IMG/VR virus record: IMGVR_UViG_3300032607_001425
Location: 1 to 64,000 of that record
Strand: one strand, 5' to 3'
Length of the DNA stretch: 64,000 bases
Source: a virus
A program made the translations under genes and the position numbers. Below are positions 48,455 to 56,544 of the stretch, in pieces. The notes under the pieces were generated by a model that was not told where the DNA came from, ran no database searches, and worked only from the letters and a program-made list of their open reading frames with translations. The stretch's first letter is position 1. Every line of letters starts with the position of its first letter.

Positions 48455-49242
48455 TACACTTCTCTTTGGTCCTGAAATGCAATTATGTGAGGTCTCCAAG
48501 TTAATCTATAACCATTATCTCTCACCCAATCAAATAATTTTGGATATGATTTGAATAAAGCCTCTCTTGTATCTCCTGCTGGCATGAAATATATCTTGTC
48601 TTGAGGAATATCCATCATTCGAATAAAATCTATTATCTCTCCTAGGGCTACTTGATCTTCTCCATCCCATACTGGTTTTAAATGGTAATCAGAATGATAT
48701 GTAATCATTTTAGACATTGCATCATAATTAAGTCTTAGCTTGTTGTGTTGCTTAATCATTTTTTCATCCGTAACATCTCCTTGAGGAGTAAGTACTCCGA
48801 CTTTAGGTATCGAGTTACTAAATTTAGGTGATATGGAAAGTAAATTAATAGGATAGTCAGTCTCCAGAAAATGACTTCCTTCAGTTTCAATAGTGATAAA
48901 TATCTTTCTTTCATGTGCAAAATGCGTTAGTTCATTTACTAATTTAGGCCACATAGTTGGGCTTCCGCCTGTAAGCATCATCTCTGTGATGTGTGGATTT
49001 TCATTATAAATCCTAATTATATCATCAAAACTATATTTTGATTTATCAGGATGGATACTCGTGTACCAACTGTCGCACCAACCGCCTTCACCGAAATAGC
49101 AGCGGTGAGTGCAGCCTGTAGTTCGAATTACTACTGTAGGGTATCCAGCTCTACTCCCCTCTGATTGCACCGCTGTATAGAGCTCAGTAATTGCTGAGAT
49201 TTTATTTTTCTCCGCTTCTGTCATTCTTGTTATTTGTCCCAT
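48454..49242 (-). CDS. queE: 7-carboxy-7-deazaguanine synthase (QueE), 262 aa
   Basis: Radical SAM enzyme: VIRTTGCTHRCYFGEGGWCD holds the cluster Cys in an atypical C-x3-C-x7-C spacing. MLTGGSPTMWPKLVNEL is the SAM/metal G-G-x-P motif, and LLSISPKFSNSIPKVGVL the later substrate block. With FolE and QueD it makes CDG. It is longer than many phage QueE enzymes. Confidence 0.88.
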   Translation of the reverse strand: MGQITRMTEAEKNKISAITELYTAVQSEGSRAGYPTVVIRTTGCTHRCYFGEGGWCDSWYTSIHPDKSKYSFDDIIRIYNENPHITEMMLTGGSPTMWPKLVNELTHFAHERKIFITIETEGSHFLETDYPINLLSISPKFSNSIPKVGVLTPQGDVTDEKMIKQHNKLRLNYDAMSKMITYHSDYHLKPVWDGEDQVALGEIIDFIRMMDIPQDKIYFMPAGDTREALFKSYPKLFDWVRDNGYRLTWRPHIIAFQDQREV

Positions 49243-49715
49243 CGTAATGTTATGTGTTGATTTAGTAATTTATCTTTATATTTAATGTAGTATTCAATTA
49301 AGTAGTCCAACTCTCTTTGTTTACAATTCTCTTTAGAGGCCTCTTCTATTACTTCAAACTTAATCTTTTCAGGAGCATTATCGTAAGCAGCTTGTAAATA
49401 CTTATTGAAGTGATTACCTCTCTTTAAAGAGGCGTAGTGTCCTTGACTTCTCTCTCTCAATAAGCCTCTTCCTATATAGAATTCTTCAGTATCAATATTC
49501 CCTATTCTATAAATTCCATACCCACCTCTTAGTATAAAAGCCTTTGAATGTTTGCTAGAATTTCCTTTTTCCCTATTCCAAGACTTTCTACACTCTTTAC
49601 ACCTAGACTCTATTCCGTCTTTCCTACTTTTACTTTTGTAAAAATACTCGAATTCTAACTCCTTGCTGCAGATACAGCAGACTTTAGTTTTGGTACCTAC
49701 CGTATTGCTACCCAT
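49230..49715 (-). CDS. GIY-YIG endonuclease with N-terminal zinc cluster, 161 aa
   Basis: N-terminal CCICSKELEFEYFYKSKSRK then CKECRKSW forms a zinc cluster, followed by GIYRIGNIDTEEFYIGRGLL (GIY-YIG core) with RSQGHYASLKRGNHFNKYLQ and conserved Glu in KIKFEVIEEA. It ends 13 bases inside queE. No structured leader is seen upstream; the start overlaps the 49697-49999 gene by 19 bases. Confidence 0.82.
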   Translation of the reverse strand: MGSNTVGTKTKVCCICSKELEFEYFYKSKSRKDGIESRCKECRKSWNREKGNSSKHSKAFILRGGYGIYRIGNIDTEEFYIGRGLLRERSQGHYASLKRGNHFNKYLQAAYDNAPEKIKFEVIEEASKENCKQRELDYLIEYYIKYKDKLLNQHITLRWDK

Positions 49716-49999
49716 TCATAGGTAATTTTTTCTACTTTTTCTACTCTAGTTAGTTCTGAGAAATTATCTTCAAATCCATAATTATCATCCCAAACTACTT
49801 CATTAGTTTGCCATGTTCCTAAGTACTTATCAAAATCTTCTATATCTGTAAAATGATTTTTATGTTCTGGTAAAAATTCTATAATGTCTGTTCTATAAAA
49901 ATTGGATCCTCTTCTATGGTCCATATCGCTATCTATTGAGAATTCATCTATTTCATCAAACAATAATGGCTCTTCTTGGTATGTTACTCTGTTTATCAT
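49697..49999 (-). CDS. Hypothetical acidic protein, 100 aa
   Basis: Starts MINRVTYQEEPLLFDEIDEF. Acidic (about one residue in four D or E), many aromatic residues (FYRTDIIEFLPEHKNHFTDI), no known motif. It starts one base before the 2H phosphoesterase gene ends. Function unknown. Confidence 0.66.
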   Translation of the reverse strand: MINRVTYQEEPLLFDEIDEFSIDSDMDHRRGSNFYRTDIIEFLPEHKNHFTDIEDFDKYLGTWQTNEVVWDDNYGFEDNFSELTRVEKVEKITYEWVAIR

Positions 50000-50000
50000 C

Positions 50001-50540
50001 TTATCTTAGTTTAATTTGTAATTCAATTTTGTCTCCATTTGGTTTAGAGTATACAGCATGTGTTGGAGTTAATTCAAATTCCTGTCCTTTTAACATCTCA
50101 ACATATTTTTTACCAGTTCCTGGTTTTAAATAAGCAATAGTTGCATGAGGGTGATAATCAGGAAAATTTGTTGTATGAGGATATTTAGTCAATTCAGCAT
50201 TAGTTTCATGTAAGCTAGGACCTTTAACATTAAACTTAAATACATCGTATTGAGGATTATTAAATATAGAAGCATTAAATAATTTACAAGTTCCGAATTT
50301 AAATTTATCTAGAACATTAATTACATCCTCATCTGATACCTCTTCATGTAAACCAAATAATAGTGTAGTATGTGGTTCATCTTCAAAGCCAAATGATCTA
50401 TCACCTTCCTCGGTGTATGCATCTTCGGGGTTTATAACATTTTGGACTTTACTCATTTCAGGAAAATCAAAGTATAACATAGCACACCCGAACTCAAATT
50501 TCTGTTTTTCTTCCTTAAGAAGATCCATTAATTTTATCAT
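50001..50540 (-). CDS. 2H phosphoesterase-superfamily protein, 179 aa
   Basis: Start chosen at ATG 50540 (MIKLMDLLKEEKQ), one base after the queD stop. Two H-x-T motifs, EPHTTLLFG (about residue 60) and YHPHATIAYLKPG (about residue 130), mark the 2H superfamily (2'-5' RNA ligase, CPDase, Acb1). It could cut cyclic-nucleotide signals of CBASS as Acb1 does, or heal RNA ends with the ligase. Low certainty on role. Confidence 0.78.
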   Translation of the reverse strand: MIKLMDLLKEEKQKFEFGCAMLYFDFPEMSKVQNVINPEDAYTEEGDRSFGFEDEPHTTLLFGLHEEVSDEDVINVLDKFKFGTCKLFNASIFNNPQYDVFKFNVKGPSLHETNAELTKYPHTTNFPDYHPHATIAYLKPGTGKKYVEMLKGQEFELTPTHAVYSKPNGDKIELQIKLR

Positions 50541-50541
50541 C

Positions 50542-51006
50542 TTACTCTCCATATATTGCTGAATTTTTATGGTTTTCAAAAAATTGTACTTGAGTAACGT
50601 GGACTCTACCCGCTGTTTCCTCTTGTATGAATGCGTCTAGTTTTTCGTAAATATACTTTGCAAATTGCTCTGCTCCTATTACCGATAAGACTCTTACTTG
50701 AGCTACTCCTGCTTCATCCATTTTCTTAAACGATTCTAAGAAAGGATCATCCTCAGATACTATAAGAGTGTGGTCAAACATATAGTCCATCCACTCTTTT
50801 GCATTCATACCATCAATCTTTGTTTTTGCTCTTTTTAAAATTCCAAAATCAGCTACCCAGTTTCTATGGTCTAAGTCACCTTGAAAAGTAACATCAAAGT
50901 ATACGTCATAGCCATGTAGTTTCGAACAGTGCGTATCATCTGCTTTCCATTGACGAAATACCGTACTAAATCCTTCATACCTTTTTTTACTTCTAAATTT
51001 TTCCAT
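50542..51006 (-). CDS. queD: QueD, 6-carboxytetrahydropterin synthase, 154 aa
   Basis: YEGFSTVFRQWKADDTHCSK and LHGYDVYFDVTFQG hold the zinc His and the Cys near the end of strand one. WVADFGILKRAK and MFDHTLIVSEDDPF are the other signature blocks. It converts dihydroneopterin triphosphate to CPH4, step two of the pathway. Length normal for phage QueD. Confidence 0.88.
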   Translation of the reverse strand: MEKFRSKKRYEGFSTVFRQWKADDTHCSKLHGYDVYFDVTFQGDLDHRNWVADFGILKRAKTKIDGMNAKEWMDYMFDHTLIVSEDDPFLESFKKMDEAGVAQVRVLSVIGAEQFAKYIYEKLDAFIQEETAGRVHVTQVQFFENHKNSAIYGE

Positions 51007-51007
51007 T

Positions 51008-51730
51008 CTACTTTTTTATGTTTAAAGTTTGTAAATCTATTAAATTTGTATCAATTATATCGGATACCGTATAACTGCCGTACCCTGCTTCTCTAAAGGT
51101 CTTACCAATGTATATTCTATCATGTTCTTTCAGTTTATGATCAGTTGCAGCTACAGCTACTGCTGTTACTACTTTGTCTGGATTAGTGCATCTTCTACTT
51201 AGTGTACTCATGTCAATTCCTATTTCCCTATGTGCAATTTGTAATGAAGAGTAATTACCCAAAGGAGTAGTGTATATGTACTTGGTTTTTGCTCCTACTT
51301 TAAAAATATCTTGTTTAAATTCTACTAAAGAGCATGATCCTCTAAGTCCTGTTGATAGATGTAAATAACTGACCATTCCTACTAGTGGCTCCCTCTTAGC
51401 TCTTTTTTTTAGTTTAACCCGTAACTCTACCATCTCATTTTGAGATAATCCTGCATAAGTATTACCTCCTTCTCCACCTGTTGCTATATTATAAAATAAC
51501 TTACTTTGTACAGCATTTAGCAACTTTATCCATCTTACTTCTCCACTTCGGCAATCTTCTTTGTTGGAATACCTTTCTAGTATAATTCTAGTAAAGTTAT
51601 CTTTTCCGTACTTCTGTACTGCTCTTTTTAATAATTTACCTGACCCTAGGTAATTATCAGACTCCGGTCCTTCGTACTTACCTACATAACTCTTCCCATT
51701 AAACAAACATACTGTGAGATATACAAACAT
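51008..51730 (-). CDS. GIY-YIG homing endonuclease, 240 aa
   Basis: MFVYLTVCLFNGKSYVGKYE (GIY-YIG variant: VYL/YVG) with LGSGKLLKRAVQKYGKDNFT and the metal Glu in RIILERY. The C-terminal half has DNA-binding repeats (YSSLQIAHREIGIDMSTLSR). Next to queD but in its own frame. A late-type TATTTATTATAAA motif precedes the start. Confidence 0.83.
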   Translation of the reverse strand: MFVYLTVCLFNGKSYVGKYEGPESDNYLGSGKLLKRAVQKYGKDNFTRIILERYSNKEDCRSGEVRWIKLLNAVQSKLFYNIATGGEGGNTYAGLSQNEMVELRVKLKKRAKREPLVGMVSYLHLSTGLRGSCSLVEFKQDIFKVGAKTKYIYTTPLGNYSSLQIAHREIGIDMSTLSRRCTNPDKVVTAVAVAATDHKLKEHDRIYIGKTFREAGYGSYTVSDIIDTNLIDLQTLNIKK

Positions 51731-51841
51731 ACTTTTTTATAATAAATAGTACCGAAGTCTAAGAACTAGAGTTTGGAGGTACTAAAGATCTTTGTTGATT
51801 GAAATTTATTCATTTATTTGTTTTTATATAATGTACGAACT

Positions 51842-52492
51842 TTATTTTAAGATTCCAAACTTTTTATTAGATTTTTTTATATTATCTTGAGCCCACAGTG
51901 GTTGAAAATTTGTGTAATGATTTAGTTTATAAATTTCTTCTAAGGTTTGTGCAGATGAAATTGGGATAATATGATCAAAATGCCACTCACCATGGTTACT
52001 TAATGTCATACCTTCCTGAAATTTGTGCTCGATGTATATTAAAAATTCCTGCATTGAGCATCCTAAAATCTCTTCAGTAAGTTTGCTCTTTTTATAAAGT
52101 CCTTTACAAGCTCTACCAAAAGAACCTCCTACTAATGCCCTTACGCCACATATGGTTTTAAATAAAGGATCTACTTCTCTTCTACGAGTTGCATATTCTT
52201 GAGTACGTTTTTTAACATGCTCTATATTATTTTTATAATATTCAGAATAGCTATTAGGATTTTTTTCTTCCCACTGTTTCATATAGTTAGGATTTTGCTC
52301 CATCCATTCCTTTAGGTAATTAGGGTTTTCTAAATACCATTTTTGAAGATAATCAGGATTTTTTTCTCTCCAACTAGTATTCCTTATTTTACAACATTCT
52401 TTACATTCCCCAAACCTACCATCTAGGTTTCTTACATTCTTATAGTAATCTTCTAATAACTTTTCTTGATTACAAGTTATACATTTTTTCAT
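51842..52492 (-). CDS. HNH endonuclease with tandem N-terminal repeats, 216 aa
   Basis: Zinc cluster CITCNQEKLLEDYYKNVRNL and CKECCKIR, then about four tandem 11-residue repeats of NPNYLKEWMEQ type (NPDYLQKWYLE, NPNYLKEWMEQ, NPNYMKQWEEK), then HNH core HGEWHFDHIIPISSAQTLEE and NFQPLWAQDNIKKSNK. Free-standing; its 5' leader is the structured RNA at 52497-52586. Confidence 0.85.
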   Translation of the reverse strand: MKKCITCNQEKLLEDYYKNVRNLDGRFGECKECCKIRNTSWREKNPDYLQKWYLENPNYLKEWMEQNPNYMKQWEEKNPNSYSEYYKNNIEHVKKRTQEYATRRREVDPLFKTICGVRALVGGSFGRACKGLYKKSKLTEEILGCSMQEFLIYIEHKFQEGMTLSNHGEWHFDHIIPISSAQTLEEIYKLNHYTNFQPLWAQDNIKKSNKKFGILK

Positions 52493-52496
52493 AATA

Positions 52497-52586
52497 AAAA
52501 AAAGCTTAGGCTTTCGAGGTCGGACGCTCTACTTGCCATAAGCTTTAAATTGATGTTTTCGATATAAATATAGGTCCGACGCTATG
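52497..52586 (-). ncRNA. Structured leader RNA of the HNH gene (copy C)
   Basis: Outer stem: AAAGCTTATGGC (52535-52546) with GCCTAAGCTTT (52501-52511). A hairpin ATAG/CTAT carries GTCGGAC (minus strand, 52574-52580) and can pair with GTCCGAC (52519-52525). Both pseudoknot arms differ from copies A and B but remain complementary, so the pairing is supported by covariation. Confidence 0.65.
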
Positions 52587-52588
52587 CA

Positions 52589-52601
52589 TATAAATATCGA
52601 C
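52589..52601 (-). promoter_or_regulatory. Late-type promoter of the HNH leader
   Basis: The minus strand reads AAAAAGTCGATATTTATA, a variant of AAAAAGTTGCTATTTATA. Confidence 0.42.
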
Positions 52602-52627
52602 TTTTTATGAAAAGTACGGTTTATTTT

Positions 52628-52969
52628 TTAATTCTTCCAAAATAATTGCACACCCATTATTGCTAATGCCAATCCAAGGCAGATTAAAGTCTTCAAAGAT
52701 AAGGGCTCTCTAAACCAAGCCCAAGACATTATAGTAAAAACTATTGCTCCTATAGCAAATCCTAGTAAACGTGAAGGCCAAAGCTGGCCTTCAAAATGTG
52801 CTACCATATACTTGACTGATGCTAGGTATAGAAGTGATAGAGGAAATCCTAAAAGAGCCATGTAGATTGGATTATCTTTTGCCCATTCAAACTTAAATTG
52901 ACCTTGTAGTTGTACGAATGTAAGTATTTGTGCTAATATTCCTAATATTAATCCTAGTATAAAATTCAT
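52628..52969 (-). CDS. Four-helix membrane protein, EmrE/DMT-like, 113 aa
   Basis: Four hydrophobic helices (NFILGLILGILAQILTFVQL, YMALLGFPLSLLYLASVKYM, LGFAIGAIVFTIMSWAWF, TLICLGLALAIMGVQLFW) fit small multidrug-resistance/drug-metabolite-type transporters, but the key membrane Glu of EmrE is not obvious. Ends one base before thyA. It may move a small metabolite. Confidence 0.65.
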   Translation of the reverse strand: MNFILGLILGILAQILTFVQLQGQFKFEWAKDNPIYMALLGFPLSLLYLASVKYMVAHFEGQLWPSRLLGFAIGAIVFTIMSWAWFREPLSLKTLICLGLALAIMGVQLFWKN

Positions 52970-52970
52970 A

Positions 52971-54182
52971 TTAATTGCTTAAAGGTGCTTTGATTGTTGG
53001 GTGTGATTGGTAATCCTTTACTATGAAATCATCATTGTTTAAATGGCCTATCAAGCTTATTCTATTAGATAACGATTCGTAATAAGCGTCTGCTTTCAAA
53101 TGAACTAAGGTTGGTAATGCATAAGGTTGTCTTGTTCTAATTGGAGTTGGTTCGTAATAATCATTATCAAAATCAGGTAAGTTATTTGGATCAAAATTTC
53201 TTTCCATACCTGTTTCATAGTTATTGGTAAACCAAATATCGTATCTCTCTTCATCACTTAACTGTCTACCAATTTGTTCCTTTGCTTGTTCAATGTGATT
53301 TGAGTATAAATGAACATCTCCTAGATTTCCAATCAACTGGTCAGGAACCATATTAGCTTGTTTTGCAATTATTTCTAGTAACAATCCATAAGAAGCAATG
53401 TTGAATGGTAAACCTAAAAAGGTATCTACTGAACGTTGATTCCACATTAATGAGATTGCTCTATACTTTCCAGGATTGGTAATTTTTTCTTCTCTAGTTG
53501 TTGCTCTTGTATAAACTTGAAATCCATAATGACAAGGAGGTAGAGTCATTTGATCTAATTCTCCAACATTCCAAGCATTGACCATTAATCGTCTTGAGTC
53601 TGGATTTGTTTTAAGTTCGTTGATTAGATTTTGAATTTGGTCTATGTATCCGAAGGTGTCTGTTGCTGAGATGCTACCATTAGAAGTTTTATTTTTTCCT
53701 ATCCACTTTCTCCATTGTTTACCATAAATTGGACCTAACTCACCCCACTTGTTAGCAAACTCATCATCTCTTTTGATTGTATAGATGAACTCTTCTTGAG
53801 TCAAAAGTCTTATTTCATCCCCTACAACAAGTAGTAGTCTGTCATAAATCATATCATCCAAATCCCCAACGTCAGATTTCAACCACATTTTATCAACAGT
53901 ATCAACGTAGTTTTTATAAGCATCACCATCCCATATATGACAATTATTATCAACCAAATATTTAATATTTGTATCACCTCGAAGGAACCAAAGTAGTTCT
54001 GTTACAATTGTTTTGAATGGCATCTTCTTTGTTGTTAGAAGTGGAAAACCATCTTTCATATTGTGACGTATTTGTCTACCGAATATTGAGGTTGTTCCTG
54101 TACCTGTTCTGTCTTGTTTCTGTACTCCGTTGTCAAGAATGTCTTGGAGTAGGTCTATGTATTGCTTATCTAAAGTTGCCAT
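52971..54182 (-). CDS. thyA: Thymidylate synthase ThyA, enlarged, 403 aa
   Basis: DRTGTGTTSIFGRQIRHNMK, DSRRLMVNAWNVGELDQMTL, LPPCHYGFQVYT (catalytic Cys), QRSVDTFLGLPFNIASYGLL and NLGDVHLYSNHIEQ are all present. The Asn of PFN is kept, which fits dUMP rather than dCMP as substrate. It is longer than the usual 264-316 aa, with inserts at about 85-150 and 325-350. It supplies dTMP. Confidence 0.93.
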   Translation of the reverse strand: MATLDKQYIDLLQDILDNGVQKQDRTGTGTTSIFGRQIRHNMKDGFPLLTTKKMPFKTIVTELLWFLRGDTNIKYLVDNNCHIWDGDAYKNYVDTVDKMWLKSDVGDLDDMIYDRLLLVVGDEIRLLTQEEFIYTIKRDDEFANKWGELGPIYGKQWRKWIGKNKTSNGSISATDTFGYIDQIQNLINELKTNPDSRRLMVNAWNVGELDQMTLPPCHYGFQVYTRATTREEKITNPGKYRAISLMWNQRSVDTFLGLPFNIASYGLLLEIIAKQANMVPDQLIGNLGDVHLYSNHIEQAKEQIGRQLSDEERYDIWFTNNYETGMERNFDPNNLPDFDNDYYEPTPIRTRQPYALPTLVHLKADAYYESLSNRISLIGHLNNDDFIVKDYQSHPTIKAPLSN

Positions 54183-54184
54183 AA

Positions 54185-54529
54185 TTATAAATTGTTTATT
54201 ACTGCTTCCAACATTCTAGTTTCATTTTTGAAGATTACATCTTCAGATTTTTGCCTATCAATTTCCATTGCCCCTTCTATTAAATCTACAAGCATATTAA
54301 ATGCTTTAGGATGAATAATTTTTGCACAAAAGAATTTAGAATTTGTTATCTGAATTCCATTATCTCTTATCATTATTTCATAATGTTTTGCAGTATTGGA
54401 TAAATAATACTTGTGAGAGATTGGTGCCATCCTTAAAGATGTTTTAGGATGTTCTAATAGCTTTGTAACAATATCAATGAATTGTTGTTCTTGAAGTGTT
54501 GGCGTGTACTTGAAAAATTTATTAAACAT
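54185..54529 (-). CDS. Hypothetical protein, 114 aa
   Basis: Starts MFNKFFKYTPTLQEQQFIDI. Helix-rich first third, then beta (YYLSNTAKHYEIMIRDNGIQ) and a helix. Directly upstream of thyA with three bases between. Function unknown. Confidence 0.68.
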   Translation of the reverse strand: MFNKFFKYTPTLQEQQFIDIVTKLLEHPKTSLRMAPISHKYYLSNTAKHYEIMIRDNGIQITNSKFFCAKIIHPKAFNMLVDLIEGAMEIDRQKSEDVIFKNETRMLEAVINNL

Positions 54530-54558
54530 AACCTTTATTTTTATTTGTTTCTAATACT

Positions 54559-54589
54559 TAAATATACGAAAAAAGACCTGCGTAAGCAA
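54559..54589 (-). promoter_or_regulatory. Promoter for the 52628-54529 genes
   Basis: Minus-strand TTG (54587-54589), 20 bases, TATATTTA (54559-54566), overlapping the hairpin at 54571-54596. Confidence 0.7.
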
Positions 54590-54596
54590 GCCTTTT
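54571..54596 (-). terminator. Terminator overlapping a promoter
   Basis: The minus strand AAAAGGCTTGC-TTAC-GCAGGTCTTTT has an 11-bp stem with two G-U pairs. Confidence 0.7.
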
Positions 54597-54607
54597 ATTA
54601 TTTATTT

Positions 54608-55411
54608 TTACATTTCTTCGATAGGAGTGTACCCTACTATTGCTTGTGGAGGAATGTTTTGATAGGTATAAGCTCCTTGTCCTTTAAAATTTGGATCTTC
54701 GTAGAAAGCTCCTTTAAGTAGGCTAGTATCAATAGTTAGCTCTACTCCTTGATTCTTTCCAAAATGTTGCTTTAAACCTCTAAATAAAAAGTCAGAATCC
54801 TTCTTAGAAAGTGAAACATATATTCTTTCAGGATGTGCTGATCTCTTTTCTAATGTTTTTGGTGTGAGTCCTATTTGTTTAATTTTATCTACAAATCTTG
54901 TTGTTGTAGTATGGTAAACATACTTTGGAATCTCTACTTCTGGATCATATTTAGCTTCGAAAAAGAATTTAAGGTAAGGAGGCTGTTCATTTAAAACTAA
55001 CTCCCTAAACTTAGAAGAGCTATACTTCATTGAATATTGTTGATTATTATCGTTAAGAGAAGGAAATAGGATCGATTTAGGTTTTTGTTGATTGGGGTTG
55101 TTAAGTTTATAATATACTACGCTAGGAAAATATCCTAAGTTATTTGCTAGTTGAATTACTTTTGATATTTTAGGATCATATAAAGTTCCTGTACTGTACT
55201 TACTACTTTGTTCTGTAGCATAAGTAGGTTTGAATCCTAGTACAATAGTGTTACCATCATTTAAGAAATCAAGTTCAGGGTAATTTTCAACCTCTCTACC
55301 TAGAACTTCCATGGCCTGCTGTATAGGCACTGTCCTAGTCAGTCCTTCCTGTAAGTCTCCTGTAAACGGATCAAAAACAATCCCCCTTATTAAATCCTTT
55401 AATTTAATCAT
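54608..55411 (-). CDS. Putative ADP-ribosyltransferase-fold protein, 267 aa
   Basis: The C-terminal half, KYVYHTTTTRFVDKIKQIGL followed by RIYVSLSKK and later AYTYQNIPPQAIVGY, resembles the H-T...Y-S face of the ART superfamily (KptA, DUF4433/DarT-like). An N-terminal 150 residues is unrelated to any domain I know. If active it would transfer ADP-ribose to protein or nucleic acid, possibly as an anti-host factor. The motif is weak, so the call is tentative. Confidence 0.5.
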   Translation of the reverse strand: MIKLKDLIRGIVFDPFTGDLQEGLTRTVPIQQAMEVLGREVENYPELDFLNDGNTIVLGFKPTYATEQSSKYSTGTLYDPKISKVIQLANNLGYFPSVVYYKLNNPNQQKPKSILFPSLNDNNQQYSMKYSSSKFRELVLNEQPPYLKFFFEAKYDPEVEIPKYVYHTTTTRFVDKIKQIGLTPKTLEKRSAHPERIYVSLSKKDSDFLFRGLKQHFGKNQGVELTIDTSLLKGAFYEDPNFKGQGAYTYQNIPPQAIVGYTPIEEM

Positions 55412-55428
55412 ACTTTTTATAATAAATA

Positions 55429-56151
55429 TTATATAAATTCTATTGTATTTGTTTCCTTATCCCAATCAAACGTCATTGGCTTTTGAGTGTACTCATAACT
55501 CTCATCCAATACAGATGCATTGAAGAAGTGAGTACCATCTTTAAACTCATAACCATATCCTGAATGGATATGACCGCAAACGTGAATTTTAGGCCTTATT
55601 TGTTCTATTCTTTGTGCCAATAACTCACATCCTAAACCATCCCACTCTCTTCCTTTTACTGTATCTAAAGTTCCAAATGCTGGACCATGTGTAACTAGAA
55701 TGTCTGTGTTGTCAGGAATTGCTTCCCACTTACCTGCTAACTGTATTCCATTTTTAGGTAAATTGAATGCCCAAGAATAGAATTCAGGTTGCCAAGGGGA
55801 TCCATAAATACGAATGTTGTTCTCAGGCATATCTCCATTTGGACCATCACCATACAATGCTATTTGTTCATCTTGTAGATAGTCAATTAATGGAAAATCT
55901 TTTAGATATCCTTTCACATCCTCAGGATGATTCTCAAACATTCTATCATGATTACCTGCTATGAATATTTTATCTTCATATTGCTTTAGGGATTGGAACC
56001 AATTACAGAAGCTCCAGATATCATTTCTATTGTATCCTGAGTTCATTATGTCTCCTGCATGGATGAGAATATCTCCTCCAGGTAAATCCTCCATTGGGAT
56101 TAGTCCATGTCTTGTATGTGTGTCCGATAATACTGTTATACGTGTTTTCAT
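55429..56151 (-). CDS. Metallophosphoesterase (calcineurin-like), 240 aa
   Basis: VLSDTHTRHG (D-x-H), GGDILIHAGDIMNSGYNRND (GDxx), FIAGNHDRMFE (GNHD), VTHGPAFGT and CGHIHSGYGYEF (GHxH) are in the family order. Two metals expected. It could dephosphorylate nucleic acid ends or nucleotides; the substrate is not visible. A second paralogue lies at 62357. Confidence 0.9.
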   Translation of the reverse strand: MKTRITVLSDTHTRHGLIPMEDLPGGDILIHAGDIMNSGYNRNDIWSFCNWFQSLKQYEDKIFIAGNHDRMFENHPEDVKGYLKDFPLIDYLQDEQIALYGDGPNGDMPENNIRIYGSPWQPEFYSWAFNLPKNGIQLAGKWEAIPDNTDILVTHGPAFGTLDTVKGREWDGLGCELLAQRIEQIRPKIHVCGHIHSGYGYEFKDGTHFFNASVLDESYEYTQKPMTFDWDKETNTIEFI

Positions 56152-56152
56152 T

Positions 56153-56248
56153 TTATTCTCCTCCTCCTTTTTTAATTAAAAAATACCAAAACCAAATTAC
56201 TTTGGATCTTATTAGTTCGTATGCTATCCAAATTAGAATGTACTTCAT
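56153..56248 (-). CDS. Very small membrane peptide, 31 aa
   Basis: ATG at 56248 opens MKYILIWIAYELIRSKVIWF; residues 3-24 are aromatic and hydrophobic with one Arg and one Lys near the middle, then a polar tail KKGGGE. It lies one base after the 56250-56492 gene and is probably in the same transcript. Could be a small membrane-active peptide. Confidence 0.5.
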   Translation of the reverse strand: MKYILIWIAYELIRSKVIWFWYFLIKKGGGE

Positions 56249-56249
56249 T

Positions 56250-56492
56250 TTATCTGTTTAAAGATTTTAAATAAATTGCTTGTTGTCTGATTCCAAATTC
56301 TCTTGTAAGAATATTTACATGCATTTGATTTTTCATAAACATCTCCAGTCCAACTATCATTTCAGTAGCATCAAACTTTTTTGATCTACCTTGAATTTTT
56401 AAATCTTCATCAGCAAGTTTTAGCATTAAATATCCTAATTCGGTTTCACTTTCACATTGATTAACTTCTTGCCATTTTTGTAATTCTGTCAT
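56250..56492 (-). CDS. Hypothetical protein, 80 aa
   Basis: Starts MTELQKWQEVNQCESETELG. Helical and Met-rich (ATEMIVGLEMFMKNQMHVNI), ending FGIRQQAIYLKSLNR. No family recognised. First gene after the promoter at 56514-56544. Confidence 0.65.
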   Translation of the reverse strand: MTELQKWQEVNQCESETELGYLMLKLADEDLKIQGRSKKFDATEMIVGLEMFMKNQMHVNILTREFGIRQQAIYLKSLNR

Positions 56493-56513
56493 AACTTTAC
56501 CTTTTTATATAAC

Positions 56514-56544
56514 TAAATATACGAAATTTATTTCGATAAAACAA
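56514..56544 (-). promoter_or_regulatory. Promoter for the 54608-56492 genes
   Basis: Minus-strand TTG (56542-56544), 20 bases, TATATTTA (56514-56521). It lies in the last codons of the upstream gene. Confidence 0.65.
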
